Source: Bryobacteraceae bacterium (GTDB taxonomy: Bacteria > Acidobacteriota > Terriglobia > Bryobacterales > Bryobacteraceae). Taken from it: a DNA stretch of 34,482 bases. The stretch spans positions 1 to 34,482 of the forward strand of contig JABAQT010000022.1 in NCBI GenBank assembly GCA_019187195.1. Direction: 5' to 3'. Of the stretch, positions 23,975-33,065 are shown one piece after another; position 1 is the stretch's first letter, and each line of letters opens with the position of its first letter. The position numbers were made by a program, and so were the translations under genes. Under the pieces are notes generated by a model. It did not search any database. It was given only the letters and a program-made list of their open reading frames with translations, and was not told the origin of the DNA.

Positions 23975-25989
23975 GCACCGCTCCCCTCTTGGTCGAGATC
24001 GGCGTCGAGGAGATTCCGGACTGGATGATCGCGCCCGCCGTCGGGCAGTTCCGCGACATGCTCGAGAAGATGCTCGCCGCGCAGCGCCTCGGCGGAAAAC
24101 TCCGCATGGCCGACGGGACGCCTCGGCGCATTTTCGCCATCTTCGACGATGTGTTGGAACAGCAGCCCGACGCCGAAGAGCTCGTGCTCGGCCCCTCGAA
24201 GGCGGCGGCCTTCAAGGATGGGAAGCCCGCCGGGGCGGCGCTTGGATTCGCGAAGAAGAACGGCGTCGATGTCGGCCAATTGCACATCGAGACGACGCCT
24301 AAGGGCGAATACGTGGCCGTCCGGAAGCGGATCGAGGGCCAGGCGGCGAAATGGATATTGGGAGAACAGATTGCCGCGCTGATTCCCAGGATCCATTTCC
24401 CGAAGACGATGTACTGGACGGGGAAGAACGGCGTGCGGTTCATCCGCCCCATCCGGTGGATCGTAGCGTTGCACGGCGACAATACGATTCCGTTCGAAAT
24501 CGGGGGAGTCGAGGCGGGATACTACACGGCCCCGCACCGGCTGCTCGGGGCGGCAACCGTTGGGGTGAACGCGGCGAATTACGTGGATCAACTGGCCGGC
24601 TACGGCGTCATTGTTTCGTCGGCTAAACGGCGGGAGATGATTCTCACCGGCATTTCGCAGTTGCTGATGGGGCGGGGTCTGTTGGCGCGGATGGACGAGG
24701 CGCTGCTCGAGACGCTGGTCTATCTGACCGAATGGCCCGCGCCGATTATGGGAAGCTTCGACCCCGGATACCTCACCCTGCCCGAGGAGGTGCTGGTGAC
24801 GGTGATGCGCCATCACCAGAAATACTTCTCGGTGACCGGCGCCGACGGGAAGTTGGCGCCGCACTTCATTGCCGTGATGAATATCAAGGAAGATCCGGAC
24901 GGACTGGTGCGGCAGGGCAATGAGCGGGTGCTGCGGGCCCGCTTCAACGACGCACGGTTCTTCTGGGAGTTCGATCAGCGGAAGAAGCTGGCGGATCGAG
25001 TCGGCGATCTGGCGAACGTAACCTTCCAGGCAAAGCTGGGGTCGTACCTGGACAAGACGAATCGCGTCGTGGGCGTGGTGAAGGAACTCGGCGGCAGCGC
25101 CGTGGCCGAGCGGGCCGCGCTCCTCTCAAAGTGCGACCTGACGACCGATATGGTGAAGGAGTTCACGGACCTGCAGGGAGTCGTCGGCGGATTGTACGCG
25201 CGGGCCCAAGGGGAGGACGAGGCCGTGGCGCGAGCAATCTACGACCACTACAAACCCCTGAGCATGGAAGGTCCGGTTCCCTCGACCGCGGAAGGTTGCC
25301 TGGTGGCGCTCGCGGACAAGGTCGATACGCTGCGCGGCTGTTTCGCGATCGGACTGATCCCCAGCGGATCGAAGGATCCGTTCGCATTACGGCGGGCGGC
25401 GCAGGGAGTCGTGAAGATCCTGGTCGAGAGCAGGTTGCCGGTTCCGCTCGGTAAACTGGCGGCCGGGGACAAGGGTCTGCTCGAGTTTCTCCTCGACCGC
25501 GTGCGGTACTACTTCAAGGACGTTCGCGGCTACGCATATGACGAAGTGAACGCGGCGCTGGCGGCCGGGTATGATGATCTGCCGGATGTGGCCGAGCGCC
25601 TGGCGGCGATTCAGGCTGTGAGGCCGACGGCCGATTTCGAGCCGCTGGCCGCAAGTTTCAAACGCATCAAAAATATATTGCGGCAGGCGGGGTTTGAAGG
25701 CGGCGGAGCAGTGGATGCGAACCTGCTCGAGGCGGGTCCGGAGGCCGGCCTGTCGGCGGCGTTCGAGGATCTGCGGGCGCGGGTGGCCATGTTCCGCGAG
25801 AGAAAGGACTATCGCACGGCGCTGGCGTTGATCGCCTCGCTGCGTCCGCAAGTGGACCTGTTCTTCGACAAGGTCCTGGTCAACGCGCCGGACGAAAATG
25901 TGCGGCGCAACCGGCTGACGCTGCTGGCGAACTTACTAACCGAATTTTCCGCGATCGCCGATTTTTCGGAGATCGTGACCAGTTTCTAA
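23971..25989 (+). CDS. glyS: Glycyl-tRNA synthetase beta subunit
   Basis: The 672-residue beta subunit, which binds tRNA-Gly and is required for aminoacylation with GlyQ. Landmarks: [14 protein letters not shown] at the N-terminus, [33 protein letters not shown], the conserved RHHQKYF near 280-286, and [20 protein letters not shown] followed by [11 protein letters not shown] near 465-475 (HD-like region). The C-terminal end carries the anticodon-binding-like DALRP-type helices ([18 protein letters not shown]). The start overlaps glyQ by 4 bp (ATGA), which rules out longer in-frame starts inside glyQ. Length is typical. The ppdK gene follows after 31 bp. Confidence 0.96.
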   Translation: MSTAPLLVEIGVEEIPDWMIAPAVGQFRDMLEKMLAAQRLGGKLRMADGTPRRIFAIFDDVLEQQPDAEELVLGPSKAAAFKDGKPAGAALGFAKKNGVDVGQLHIETTPKGEYVAVRKRIEGQAAKWILGEQIAALIPRIHFPKTMYWTGKNGVRFIRPIRWIVALHGDNTIPFEIGGVEAGYYTAPHRLLGAATVGVNAANYVDQLAGYGVIVSSAKRREMILTGISQLLMGRGLLARMDEALLETLVYLTEWPAPIMGSFDPGYLTLPEEVLVTVMRHHQKYFSVTGADGKLAPHFIAVMNIKEDPDGLVRQGNERVLRARFNDARFFWEFDQRKKLADRVGDLANVTFQAKLGSYLDKTNRVVGVVKELGGSAVAERAALLSKCDLTTDMVKEFTDLQGVVGGLYARAQGEDEAVARAIYDHYKPLSMEGPVPSTAEGCLVALADKVDTLRGCFAIGLIPSGSKDPFALRRAAQGVVKILVESRLPVPLGKLAAGDKGLLEFLLDRVRYYFKDVRGYAYDEVNAALAAGYDDLPDVAERLAAIQAVRPTADFEPLAASFKRIKNILRQAGFEGGGAVDANLLEAGPEAGLSAAFEDLRARVAMFRERKDYRTALALIASLRPQVDLFFDKVLVNAPDENVRRNRLTLLANLLTEFSAIADFSEIVTSF

Positions 25990-26020
25990 TGGAAGGCATG
26001 TTAAGGAGAGACATTCAGGT

Positions 26021-28753
26021 ATGAACAAGTACGTTTACTCGTTCGGCAACGGGACCGCCGACGGCGAAGGCAGGATGAAGGATATTCTCGGGGGCAAGGG
26101 CGCGAACCTCGCCGAAATGAGCCGCGCCGGCGTGCCGGTTCCTCCGGGGTTCACCATTGCCTGCCAGGTGTGCAACCTGTACTTCGAGTCAGGAAATCGT
26201 GTTCCGGACGAGATCACCGAACAGATGTACGAGGCGCTGGGAATCCTGGAAGGACGGATCGGGAAACGGCTGGGAGACGCCGAAAATCCGCTGCTCGTGA
26301 GCGTGCGGAGCGGGGCGAAGTTTTCCATGCCCGGAATGATGGATACGATCCTCAACCTGGGCTTGAACGACAAGAGTGTGAAAGCCGTGGCGAAGCTGAC
26401 CGGCGACGAGCGGTTCGCCTATGACTGCTACCGGCGCTTCATCCAGATGTTCAGCGGCGTCGTGCTCGAGATTCCAAAGGACGACTTCGAACATATCATC
26501 GAAGCCCGCAAGAAGAAGATGCGCGTGAAGCTCGACACGCAACTGTCGGCGGCTGACTGGCAGGCGGTGATTGAAGAGTACAAGAAACTGGTGAAGAAAC
26601 ACAGCGGGCGCGAGTTTCCGCAGGATTGCAGGCAGCAACTCGAGATGGCGCGCGACGCGGTGTTCCGGTCCTGGAATAACGACCGGGCCATCTATTACCG
26701 CAACATGAACAAGATACCGCACGACCTGGGGACGGCCGTCAACGTCCAGGCGATGGTGTTCGGAAACATGGGCGAGACGTCGGCGACGGGCGTGGGCTTT
26801 ACGCGCAACCCCGCGACGGGCGAAAACAGGTTCTACGGCGAGTTTCTCGTCAACGCGCAGGGCGAGGACGTGGTGGCCGGAATTCGTACCCCGCGGCCGA
26901 TCGAGGAGTTGAACGACGTGATGCCGGAGGTGTACCAGCAGCTTCGCGACATTACGGCGATGCTCGAAAAACACTACCGGGACATTCAGGATTTCGAGTT
27001 CACCATCGAGAAGAACAAGCTGTGGATGCTGCAAACGCGGAACGGGAAGCGCACCGGTCCCGCCGCGGTGCGGATTGCCGTCGAGATGGTGAAGGAAGGG
27101 CTCATCAACAGGAAGGAAGCAGTGATGCGCGTCGAGCCCGCGCAGCTTGATCAACTGCTGCATCCGATGCTCGACCCGAAGGCGCTCAGGAATCTGACAA
27201 AGCTCGGGAAGGGACTGCCGGCATCGCCCGGAGCCGCGGTGGGGCGGATTGTCTTCACCGCCGACCACGCCGTCGAACAATCGAAGAAAGCCCCCGTCGT
27301 GCTGGTGCGCAAGGAGACCGTGCCCGACGACATTCACGGCATGGAAGTGGCGAAGGGCATTCTCACCTCGCGCGGCGGGATGACAAGTCATGCCGCGGTG
27401 GTGGCGCGCGGCATGGGCACGCCCTGCGTGGCGGGAGCCGAGTCCATCAGTGTCGACGAGCGCAGCCAGACCATCAGCGTGGTGGTGGACGGGAAGAAGC
27501 TGACCCTGAAGGAAGGCGACTGGCTGTCTCTTGATGGATCGACGGGCGGCATTTATGCCGGACAGGCGAACACGCTGGAGCCCGACCCCACATCGGGCAC
27601 GCTGGCCGAGTTCATGAGTTGGGCCGACGAGTTCCGGGGCGAGTTCGGAGTGCGGGCGAACGCGGACATCCCGCGCGACGCCAGGCAGGCGCGGAAGTTC
27701 GGAGCCGAGGGGATCGGGTTGTGCCGTACCGAGCACATGTTCTTCGGGGAAGACCGGCTGCCGCACGTCCAGGCGATGATCCTGACGGACAACGAAAAAG
27801 ACCGCCGCCAGGCGCTGCGGAAACTGCTGCCGATGCAGCGCGCGGATTTCGTGGGGCTGTTCAAGGCGATGGACGGGTTCCCGGTGGTGATTCGCACGCT
27901 CGATCCGCCGCTGCACGAGTTCGTGCCGAAACGGGAAGAGTTGATGGTGGACATCGCGAAACTGCCGTACGCCGATGCCAGGGCGAAAAAGGAGATGGCG
28001 GCGCGCTACCGGATGACGCCCGGCGAATTGAAGAAAGGACTGCCCGTCTTGCTCGCGCGGGTCGAACAGTTGCACGAGTTCAACCCCATGCTGGGGCACC
28101 GCGGATGCCGCCTCGGAATCACGTATCCGGAGATTACGGAGATGCAGGCGCGGGCCATCTTCGAGGCCGTGGTGCAGGTGGCGAAGAAAGGCGTCAAGGT
28201 GATTCCCGAGGTCATGATTCCGCTGATCGGCGGAGTAGAGGAGTTCCAGCATCAGAAGGCCATTGTGAAGAAGGTGGCCGATGAGGTGCTCGAGAAAGCC
28301 GGCATGCAGGATCAGAAATACCTCATCGGAACGATGATCGAGATTCCGCGGGCCGCGCTCACGGCGGATCGCGTGGCCGCCGAGGCGGAGTTCTTCAGCT
28401 TCGGAACCAACGATTTGACGCAGACGACCATGGGCTTGTCGCGCGACGATTACACCAGCTTTGCCAAGGATTACGCCGAGAAGAAAATTTTCAAGGCGGA
28501 TCCGTTCGCGGTCCTCGACCAGGAAGGCGTGGGCAAACTGGTGAAGTACGGGGTGGAGAACGGGCGGGCGGCGCGTCCGGACCTCGAAATTGGAATCTGC
28601 GGCGAACACGGCGGCGAGCCGAGTTCCGTCGAGTTCTGCTTCCGCGTGGGCATGAACTACGTAAGCTGCTCGCCCTACCGTGTGCCGATCGCCCGGCTGG
28701 CGGCGGCGCAGGCGGCAATCAGCGACAAGACCGAAGTGGCACGCACGGCCTGA
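26021..28753 (+). CDS. ppdK: Pyruvate, phosphate dikinase
   Basis: Interconverts pyruvate + ATP + Pi and PEP + AMP + PPi, working in either direction in the cytosol. The 910-residue protein has all three parts: N-terminal nucleotide-binding domain (KYVYSFGNGTADGEG; LGGKGANLAEMSRAGVPVPP; VRSGAKFSMPGMMDT), the central phosphohistidine domain with GGMTSHAAVVARGMG and catalytic His457, and the C-terminal PEP/pyruvate barrel (EGIGLCRTEHMFF; FNPMLGHRGCRLG; FSFGTNDLTQTTMG; ICGEHGGEPSS with Cys860). A strong Shine-Dalgarno AAGGAG lies 12 nt before the ATG. It follows glyS at 31 bp and may be in the same transcript. Together with pyruvate carboxylase at the left of the window it gives two enzymes of the pyruvate/PEP/oxaloacetate node. 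Confidence 0.97.
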   Translation: MNKYVYSFGNGTADGEGRMKDILGGKGANLAEMSRAGVPVPPGFTIACQVCNLYFESGNRVPDEITEQMYEALGILEGRIGKRLGDAENPLLVSVRSGAKFSMPGMMDTILNLGLNDKSVKAVAKLTGDERFAYDCYRRFIQMFSGVVLEIPKDDFEHIIEARKKKMRVKLDTQLSAADWQAVIEEYKKLVKKHSGREFPQDCRQQLEMARDAVFRSWNNDRAIYYRNMNKIPHDLGTAVNVQAMVFGNMGETSATGVGFTRNPATGENRFYGEFLVNAQGEDVVAGIRTPRPIEELNDVMPEVYQQLRDITAMLEKHYRDIQDFEFTIEKNKLWMLQTRNGKRTGPAAVRIAVEMVKEGLINRKEAVMRVEPAQLDQLLHPMLDPKALRNLTKLGKGLPASPGAAVGRIVFTADHAVEQSKKAPVVLVRKETVPDDIHGMEVAKGILTSRGGMTSHAAVVARGMGTPCVAGAESISVDERSQTISVVVDGKKLTLKEGDWLSLDGSTGGIYAGQANTLEPDPTSGTLAEFMSWADEFRGEFGVRANADIPRDARQARKFGAEGIGLCRTEHMFFGEDRLPHVQAMILTDNEKDRRQALRKLLPMQRADFVGLFKAMDGFPVVIRTLDPPLHEFVPKREELMVDIAKLPYADARAKKEMAARYRMTPGELKKGLPVLLARVEQLHEFNPMLGHRGCRLGITYPEITEMQARAIFEAVVQVAKKGVKVIPEVMIPLIGGVEEFQHQKAIVKKVADEVLEKAGMQDQKYLIGTMIEIPRAALTADRVAAEAEFFSFGTNDLTQTTMGLSRDDYTSFAKDYAEKKIFKADPFAVLDQEGVGKLVKYGVENGRAARPDLEIGICGEHGGEPSSVEFCFRVGMNYVSCSPYRVPIARLAAAQAAISDKTEVARTA

Positions 28754-28762
28754 GCAAGGCGG

Positions 28763-28782
28763 GATCGGCCTCCCGGCCGGTC
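28763..28782. terminator. GC-rich hairpin between convergent genes
   Basis: GATCGGCC and GGCCGGTC pair (7 Watson-Crick plus one G-U) around a 4-nt loop in the 40-bp gap between ppdK and the convergent secreted-protein gene. It can serve both strands, but no strong T-run follows. Confidence 0.4.
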
Positions 28783-28793
28783 TTCCCACTACC

Positions 28794-29957
28794 TCAGGGC
28801 TTCGATGTGGTTCGGTAAAGAGGCCGGTTCCTTGCGGGGGCCGGCCCTTTTTCTGAACTCCGCGGAGGTATGGAGTTCAAAAAGATCGGGTCCTGGTCGA
28901 GCCCCGGGTTGGGGCTCGGGTCAGTGTAGGGTGGCGGCGTGTCTTTCCAGAAAAGGATTTCCCAATCGGATCGGCCGTGGACGTACAGGCGGGCGATGGG
29001 CCCGGCGAGCGTATCCGTTTCACCGCTGTTGATGCCGAGGACCTGCGGGTAATAGCCGGCGTCGTAGCTGACCTTGCCGAGGATTTTCCCGGGCGGGGAC
29101 CACCCCGAGGGGTTCGCCAGATCGGGATTGAACGTGACGTAGATGCCCTCCTGTGGCCAGTTGGGCGAGCAGCAGGAGTGGCTCATGAGGATGACATAGG
29201 ATTCGAGGTAGGAATTCCAGTGGATCGAGGGACCCCAGAAGGAGTTCGCGTCGGCGCGCTGCCAGGCCGCCGCCGCCGGGAAGATGGGCGTGAGCCTGCC
29301 GCCGAGGCCGGGTTCGGTCCAGCCGCCGTCGTAATATTTCCAGACGGCTCCGGCGGGGTTGGCGCGGTAGTCGATGCTCATGCGGGCGATGGCCACGCCC
29401 TGGGTCGAGACATCGCCGCCATAATTGTCGAATAGGAAATAGAGATAGCTCCCCTCCCGATCGGGAATCACCGAAAAATCGCCATGGCCGCCGCCGAAAA
29501 ATCCGTTCCGGGCCGAACAGTCGATAGGATCCGGAGCGGAGAGAATGATGCCGAGGTCCGTGAAGGAACTCCCCCCGTCGGTGGAGACGAGGGCGCCGAT
29601 TTCCGGGGCGGTCAGATTGGAGTTGGGGCACAGGCCGGCCGGCTCGTGATGATACCAGGCGTACAGGGGTCCTCCCGGATCCTGCCAGACGGCTTCGATC
29701 CACATGGGAGAGTGGCCGCCCGGAGCGATGCGAACCGGTTGAGGAGTGGACAGGGAAAACTGGCTGCCGCCGTGGCTGATCATCGAACTGCCGATGGAGT
29801 TGATCAGGTATAGCGTATCCCCACGCCAGAAAGCGGGGCTGTTGGAATCGACTTGCGCGGGCATTTTCACGGTCGGCGCCGCCCGGATCTCCACCCTCTG
29901 GGCGAAGGAAAGCGAAGCCGTTATGAGCAGGCACACCAATAGCCGGTAGTCGCGCAT
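28794..29957 (-). CDS. Secreted hypothetical protein, beta-propeller-like
   Basis: A 387-residue exported protein with a signal peptide ending near 20 (MRDYRLLVCLLITASLSFAQ). The ATG at 29957 was chosen for that signal; an upstream TTG at 29993 would add 12 residues and spoil it. The rest is rich in Trp, Tyr, Gly and Asp with repeats such as SPAFWRGDTLYLINS, SPMWIEAVWQDPGGPLYAWYHHEP, STDGGSSFTDLG and FFGGGHGDFSVIPDREG. STDGGSSF resembles the Asp-box of sialidases and BNR propellers, so a five- or six-bladed propeller (glycosidase- or lectin-like) is plausible. I do not recognise a specific family, and no catalytic residues can be named. It converges with ppdK and follows tRNA-Glu on the same strand. 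Confidence 0.7.
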   Translation of the reverse strand: MRDYRLLVCLLITASLSFAQRVEIRAAPTVKMPAQVDSNSPAFWRGDTLYLINSIGSSMISHGGSQFSLSTPQPVRIAPGGHSPMWIEAVWQDPGGPLYAWYHHEPAGLCPNSNLTAPEIGALVSTDGGSSFTDLGIILSAPDPIDCSARNGFFGGGHGDFSVIPDREGSYLYFLFDNYGGDVSTQGVAIARMSIDYRANPAGAVWKYYDGGWTEPGLGGRLTPIFPAAAAWQRADANSFWGPSIHWNSYLESYVILMSHSCCSPNWPQEGIYVTFNPDLANPSGWSPPGKILGKVSYDAGYYPQVLGINSGETDTLAGPIARLYVHGRSDWEILFWKDTPPPYTDPSPNPGLDQDPIFLNSIPPRSSEKGPAPARNRPLYRTTSKP

Positions 29958-30065
29958 CGGAATCCCGGAGACGCGGGCAACAAGCCGCCGCAAGCGTCTC
30001 CTGTCTGGTTAGGCGCGGCGCGGAAACCCGCGGTTACCCGGGCAGTGTAATGCTTTGTTAAGAGT

Positions 30066-30143
30066 TGGCGTCCCCAGCGGGATTCGAACCCGCGTTATCG
30101 CCGTGAAAGGGCGGTGTCCTAGGCCGGGCTAGACGATGGGGAC
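30066..30143 (-). tRNA. tRNA-Glu (TTC anticodon)
   Basis: The minus strand folds as a full cloverleaf: acceptor GTCCCCA/TGGGGAC, anticodon stem CCGCC/GGCGG with loop CTTTCAC (anticodon TTC, plus-strand 30105-30107), T-arm GCGGG TTCGAAT CCCGC, and an encoded CCA end at 30066-30068. A promoter-like pair lies just upstream. Confidence 0.95.
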
Positions 30144-30173
30144 GCTAGGGAAGGCAGGCCGGACTGTCTTCCA

Positions 30174-30202
30174 ATGTAACACTTGCCGATAGCCCGCCTC
30201 AA
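30174..30202 (-). promoter_or_regulatory. Candidate promoter of tRNA-Glu
   Basis: Minus strand: TTGAGG (30202-30197), exactly 17 nt, TTACAT (30179-30174), about 30 nt before the tRNA 5' end. Four of six bases match in each box and spacing is ideal for a sigma-70-type promoter. Confidence 0.5.
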
Positions 30203-30239
30203 CCTGCCGGAAGACCGGAATGCGCGGAAAACGGTGGAA

Positions 30240-30566
30240 TTAGAGGGTCTTCAAATACGCGATGATGTTGTCTTTTTCTTCATCGCTGAGAATGCTTTCA
30301 TAGGCGGGCATCCCGTTCCCGCCGGTATTGATGATTGCGCGGACGTTGGCTTCGTTGACCGGTTTGCCGTTGCTGAGCTTCTCGTGCTTGAAAAGGCCTT
30401 TGAGCCCCGGACCCATTTTCTTCTCGGTGCTGTCTGTGTTATGACAGACGGCGCACTGCTCAAAGGTCTCTTTGCCCTTGGCGGCATCGCCCTTCTGAAA
30501 GCCGGACAACAGGTTGGCCGCCACCAAGGCGGTCACGATTCCAACGGGAGCGATCATTTTCAACAT
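30240..30566 (-). CDS. Small class I cytochrome c
   Basis: A 108-residue exported mono-haem cytochrome c, probably periplasmic electron carrier. The N-terminus MLKMIAPVGIVTALVAANLL is a signal peptide or membrane anchor. The haem site is CAVCH (Cys38, Cys41, His42), followed by GPGLKGLF, and the sixth ligand is probably Met86 in GGNGMPAYESILSDEE; the end DNIIAYLKTL is the usual C-terminal helix. The ATG at 30566 gives a proper signal; the longer open frame upstream is non-coding. AGGAG sits 12 nt before it. The 127-bp gap to the divergent DUF2064 gene contains TAGAATGAGAT on the minus strand, a possible -10, and a small CACG/CGTG hairpin. Confidence 0.9.
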   Translation of the reverse strand: MLKMIAPVGIVTALVAANLLSGFQKGDAAKGKETFEQCAVCHNTDSTEKKMGPGLKGLFKHEKLSNGKPVNEANVRAIINTGGNGMPAYESILSDEEKDNIIAYLKTL

Positions 30567-30693
30567 AGGAAACCAATTTCTCCTGGGATGGCGATTAGCC
30601 GAATATCTCATTCTACACGAAAACGTGCAGTAGCGTAATGTGAGGACGTGATAGGCTGGCGGAAGGATACAGTCGTGAAAGGATTTTAAGCAA

Positions 30694-31311
30694 GTGCAAG
30701 GCGTGGCGAGGCCCGTGATCCTGCTCTTTGCCAAGGCGCCCGTAGCCGGAAAAGTAAAGACGCGTCTTTCTCCTCCGCTCGGAGAGGAACAAGCAGTGAG
30801 AGTGCACAAAGCGCTGGTCGCCGGGATGTGGACACGCCTGGGCGAACTGCGCGAGGCGGACCGCGAGTTGCACACCGACGGCGAAACGGATGCCTGGCCG
30901 GATGCCGTTCCGCGAAAACTGCAGTCGGGCGGGGACTTGGGAGCGCGGATATTCGCCGCGCTCGATGAAGCTTTGGCGAAAGGCCGGCCCAAGGCGATGA
31001 TCGTGGGGAGCGATACGGCCGGCCTGCCGCCGCGGCTCCTGCGGGACTTGCTCGAGAGCCGGTCGGATGTGGCCCTCGGTCCCGCCTACGACGGAGGGTA
31101 CTACGCCATCTGCTGCCGCAAGGTCAAGGCGGCCATGTTCGACGAGGTGAGGTGGTCGACCGGGCACACGCTCACCGACACGGTGAGAGGAGCGCTGCGC
31201 TGCGGATTGACGGTGCACGTGGGTGAACCCTGGTTCGATATCGACACGGCGGACGATTTGAAACGCCTGCCGCCGGAGTTGCAGCGCGAAATCGGTTGGG
31301 AGCGTCAATAA
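30694..31311 (+). CDS. DUF2064/TIGR04282 glycosyltransferase-like protein
   Basis: A 205-residue member of the DUF2064 family, whose fold is that of nucleotide-diphospho-sugar (GT-A) transferases. The signature ILLFAKAPVAGKVKTRLSPP lies at about 9-28; further landmarks are MIVGSDTAGLPP (Asp for metal/nucleotide) and VALGPAYDGGYYAIC, with a C-terminal WFDIDTADDL. The actual donor and acceptor are unknown for most members. The start is GTG at 30694. It is followed 4 bp later by the ArsA-like ATPase, so the two, with the small protein after them, are likely one operon. It diverges from the cytochrome c gene. Confidence 0.85.
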   Translation: MQGVARPVILLFAKAPVAGKVKTRLSPPLGEEQAVRVHKALVAGMWTRLGELREADRELHTDGETDAWPDAVPRKLQSGGDLGARIFAALDEALAKGRPKAMIVGSDTAGLPPRLLRDLLESRSDVALGPAYDGGYYAICCRKVKAAMFDEVRWSTGHTLTDTVRGALRCGLTVHVGEPWFDIDTADDLKRLPPELQREIGWERQ

Positions 31312-31315
31312 GAGT

Positions 31316-32509
31316 ATGAGGATATTACTGTTCAGCGGAAAGGGCGGGGTGGGGAAGACGAGCCTCGCTGCGGCCACCGGAACGCGCCTCGCCAGGATGG
31401 GATACCGGACGCTGGTCATGAGCATTGATCCCGCTCACAGCCTCGCGGACAGTTTCGATCTGGGAGGGGACCTGTTTCCCGGGAGCACATCGGATCCGCT
31501 CGAGTTTCGGGAGAACCTGTCGCTGCTGGAGGTGAACATCCAAAAGGAGATCAAGCGGCACTGGAAGGAGATCTCCTCCTATGTGGTGGCGGTGCTGCGG
31601 GCAACGGGTCTCAACAACGTCGAGGCGGAGGAGTTGGCCATTCTTCCGGGTATGGAAGAGTTGAGCGCCATGCTCTATGTCAACGAATACCGCCGAAACC
31701 AGGCCTACGACGTGGTGGTGCTCGATTGCGCGCCGACGGCCGAGTCGATCCGCTTTGTCAGCATGCCGAATACGCTCGACTGGTACATGAAGCACATCTT
31801 TCCCTTCCAGCGGAGCCTGTTGAAGGCCGTGCGGCCGATCGCCAACCGCGTCTCGCCGGTGGAATTGCCGCCGGATACGTATTTCCGGAACATTCAGGAC
31901 CTGTTCGCCAAGCTCGAAGGGATCAGCGAAGTCCTGGAAGACCCGCGCACGACGAGCGTCCGGCTGATCACCAACGCCGAGCAGATGGTGCTGCGTGAGA
32001 CCCAGCGGGCGTTCGTCTATTTTTCCCTCCATGGGCTGACAGTGGATACGATTGTGGCGAACCGCCTGCTGCCCGGCCGCGTGAGCGACGAGTATTTCAA
32101 GGATTGGCGCAGGTCTCAGCAGAAGATATTGGGCATCATGGACGCCTATTTCGCGCCGGTTCCAGTGAAGCGCGTGGAACTTTTTCCGAGCGAAATGCTC
32201 GGCGCCGAGCGGCTCGAGGAACTGGCGGACATGCTCTATCCGGAAGGGGAAGATCCGGCCGCGCTGATCAGAACGGAGCGGCCGTATACGTTCACGAAAG
32301 AGGAAGATCATTACGAGGTGCGGCTTCAGATCCCCTTCACCGGCAAGCAGGAGATCGGACTGTTCAAGAAGGACGATGAACTGGTGGTCGAGATTGGGAG
32401 CCTGCGCCGCCACATCGGGCTACCGACGACCATGGCGGCGTTGGCGCCCGCCCGCGCCCGGTTGGATAATGGTGTATTGACGATAGTGCTCAAGGAGAGT
32501 GCCGCATGA
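31316..32509 (+). CDS. ArsA/Get3-family ATPase with C-terminal Hsp20-like domain
   Basis: A 397-residue P-loop ATPase of the ArsA/Get3 type, which binds ATP as a dimer and either powers an arsenite pump or hands over membrane-protein clients. Residues 7-15 are the deviant Walker A GKGGVGKTS region; SIDPAHSLADSFD is the switch I segment and DCAPTAESIRF (about 139-149) the switch II/A-loop signature. The C-terminal part from about 320 (FTKEEDHYEVRLQIPF to DNGVLTIVLKE) is an Hsp20-like beta-sandwich, as in the ArsA_HSP20 arrangement of cyanobacteria, chloroflexi and others. No ArsB, ArsR or ArsD gene is nearby, so an arsenic role is not supported. The stop overlaps the next start (ATGA). Confidence 0.9.
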   Translation: MRILLFSGKGGVGKTSLAAATGTRLARMGYRTLVMSIDPAHSLADSFDLGGDLFPGSTSDPLEFRENLSLLEVNIQKEIKRHWKEISSYVVAVLRATGLNNVEAEELAILPGMEELSAMLYVNEYRRNQAYDVVVLDCAPTAESIRFVSMPNTLDWYMKHIFPFQRSLLKAVRPIANRVSPVELPPDTYFRNIQDLFAKLEGISEVLEDPRTTSVRLITNAEQMVLRETQRAFVYFSLHGLTVDTIVANRLLPGRVSDEYFKDWRRSQQKILGIMDAYFAPVPVKRVELFPSEMLGAERLEELADMLYPEGEDPAALIRTERPYTFTKEEDHYEVRLQIPFTGKQEIGLFKKDDELVVEIGSLRRHIGLPTTMAALAPARARLDNGVLTIVLKESAA

Positions 32510-32751
32510 TGGAAGATAAGGCAACGGCGGAGTCGGCCGGCGCGCCACCGCGTGGTGGTTGCGCATGCATGGGGGCTGGACCCGTGATTTCGGATATGTT
32601 GCGGCGTCTGGGGCCGGACGAAGAAGTCCGGCGGCACTTCCGCGCCGCCCGGATCGAGTTCCTGAAAGGGATTCGCGAGATCATCGACCGGCGGATCGGA
32701 GAGCTGTCTAAAGAGACGCCGCACAAGGGCTCTAAAGTAGTGGTGGAGTAA
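32506..32751 (+). CDS. Small hypothetical protein coupled to the ArsA-like ATPase
   Basis: An 81-residue protein that I do not recognise. The first part is flexible and contains GGCACMGAGP, with two Cys spaced by one residue; the second is a highly charged amphipathic helix (DEEVRRHFRAARIEFLKGIR and EIIDRRIGELSKE). There is no signal peptide or transmembrane segment. The ATG overlaps the stop of the ATPase gene (ATGA), so equal expression and direct interaction are likely. It could be a client-binding or metal-binding accessory factor; that is inference from context. Confidence 0.7.
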   Translation: MMEDKATAESAGAPPRGGCACMGAGPVISDMLRRLGPDEEVRRHFRAARIEFLKGIREIIDRRIGELSKETPHKGSKVVVE

Positions 32752-32779
32752 TTACGCACGGCCGGCAATGAATGGAAAA

Positions 32780-32809
32780 TTGATTCCGCGGAAGGAATCA
32801 TGATAGCCT
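32780..32809 (+). promoter_or_regulatory. Candidate tRNA-Arg promoter overlapping an inverted repeat
   Basis: TTGATT (32780-32785), 18 nt, TAGCCT (32804-32809), then the tRNA 17 nt later. The interval holds a perfect 7-bp inverted repeat, TGATTCC (32781-32787) and GGAATCA (32794-32800), spaced by 6 nt: an operator or a terminator of the ArsA operon. Confidence 0.4.
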
Positions 32810-32821
32810 GAAAAGGTCGTT

Positions 32822-32902
<81 letters not shown>

Positions 32903-33065
32903 TCGATACGTTCTCACCGCTTCCTCCTAACCCAAACACTGTGTGACTCCTCGCGGCCCGCTTGCCGGAACGCTGGCGCTGCGTCAGCAGTCTCCTTGCT
33001 CCAGCAATTCCCCCTACCGAGCCTCCTCTCCCGGTGGCGCCCGCAATCTCCCTCCTCTGCGGCTC
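32903..33065. other. Intergenic, C-rich; no gene seen
   Basis: 163 bp between tRNA-Arg and the convergent hydrolase gene. The plus strand is C-rich and no ORF of coding character, clear hairpin with T-run, or direct repeat was found. The strand composition switches here from G-rich (left) to C-rich (right). Confidence 0.4.

Noticed and set aside
26189..28789. 866-codon minus-strand frame opposite ppdK
   Set aside because: His/Arg-rich shadow; ppdK on the plus strand has complete catalytic motifs.
30019..30032. Small CGCGG/CCGCG hairpin downstream of tRNA-Glu
   Set aside because: Only five base pairs in a GC-rich stretch and no T-run; expected by chance.
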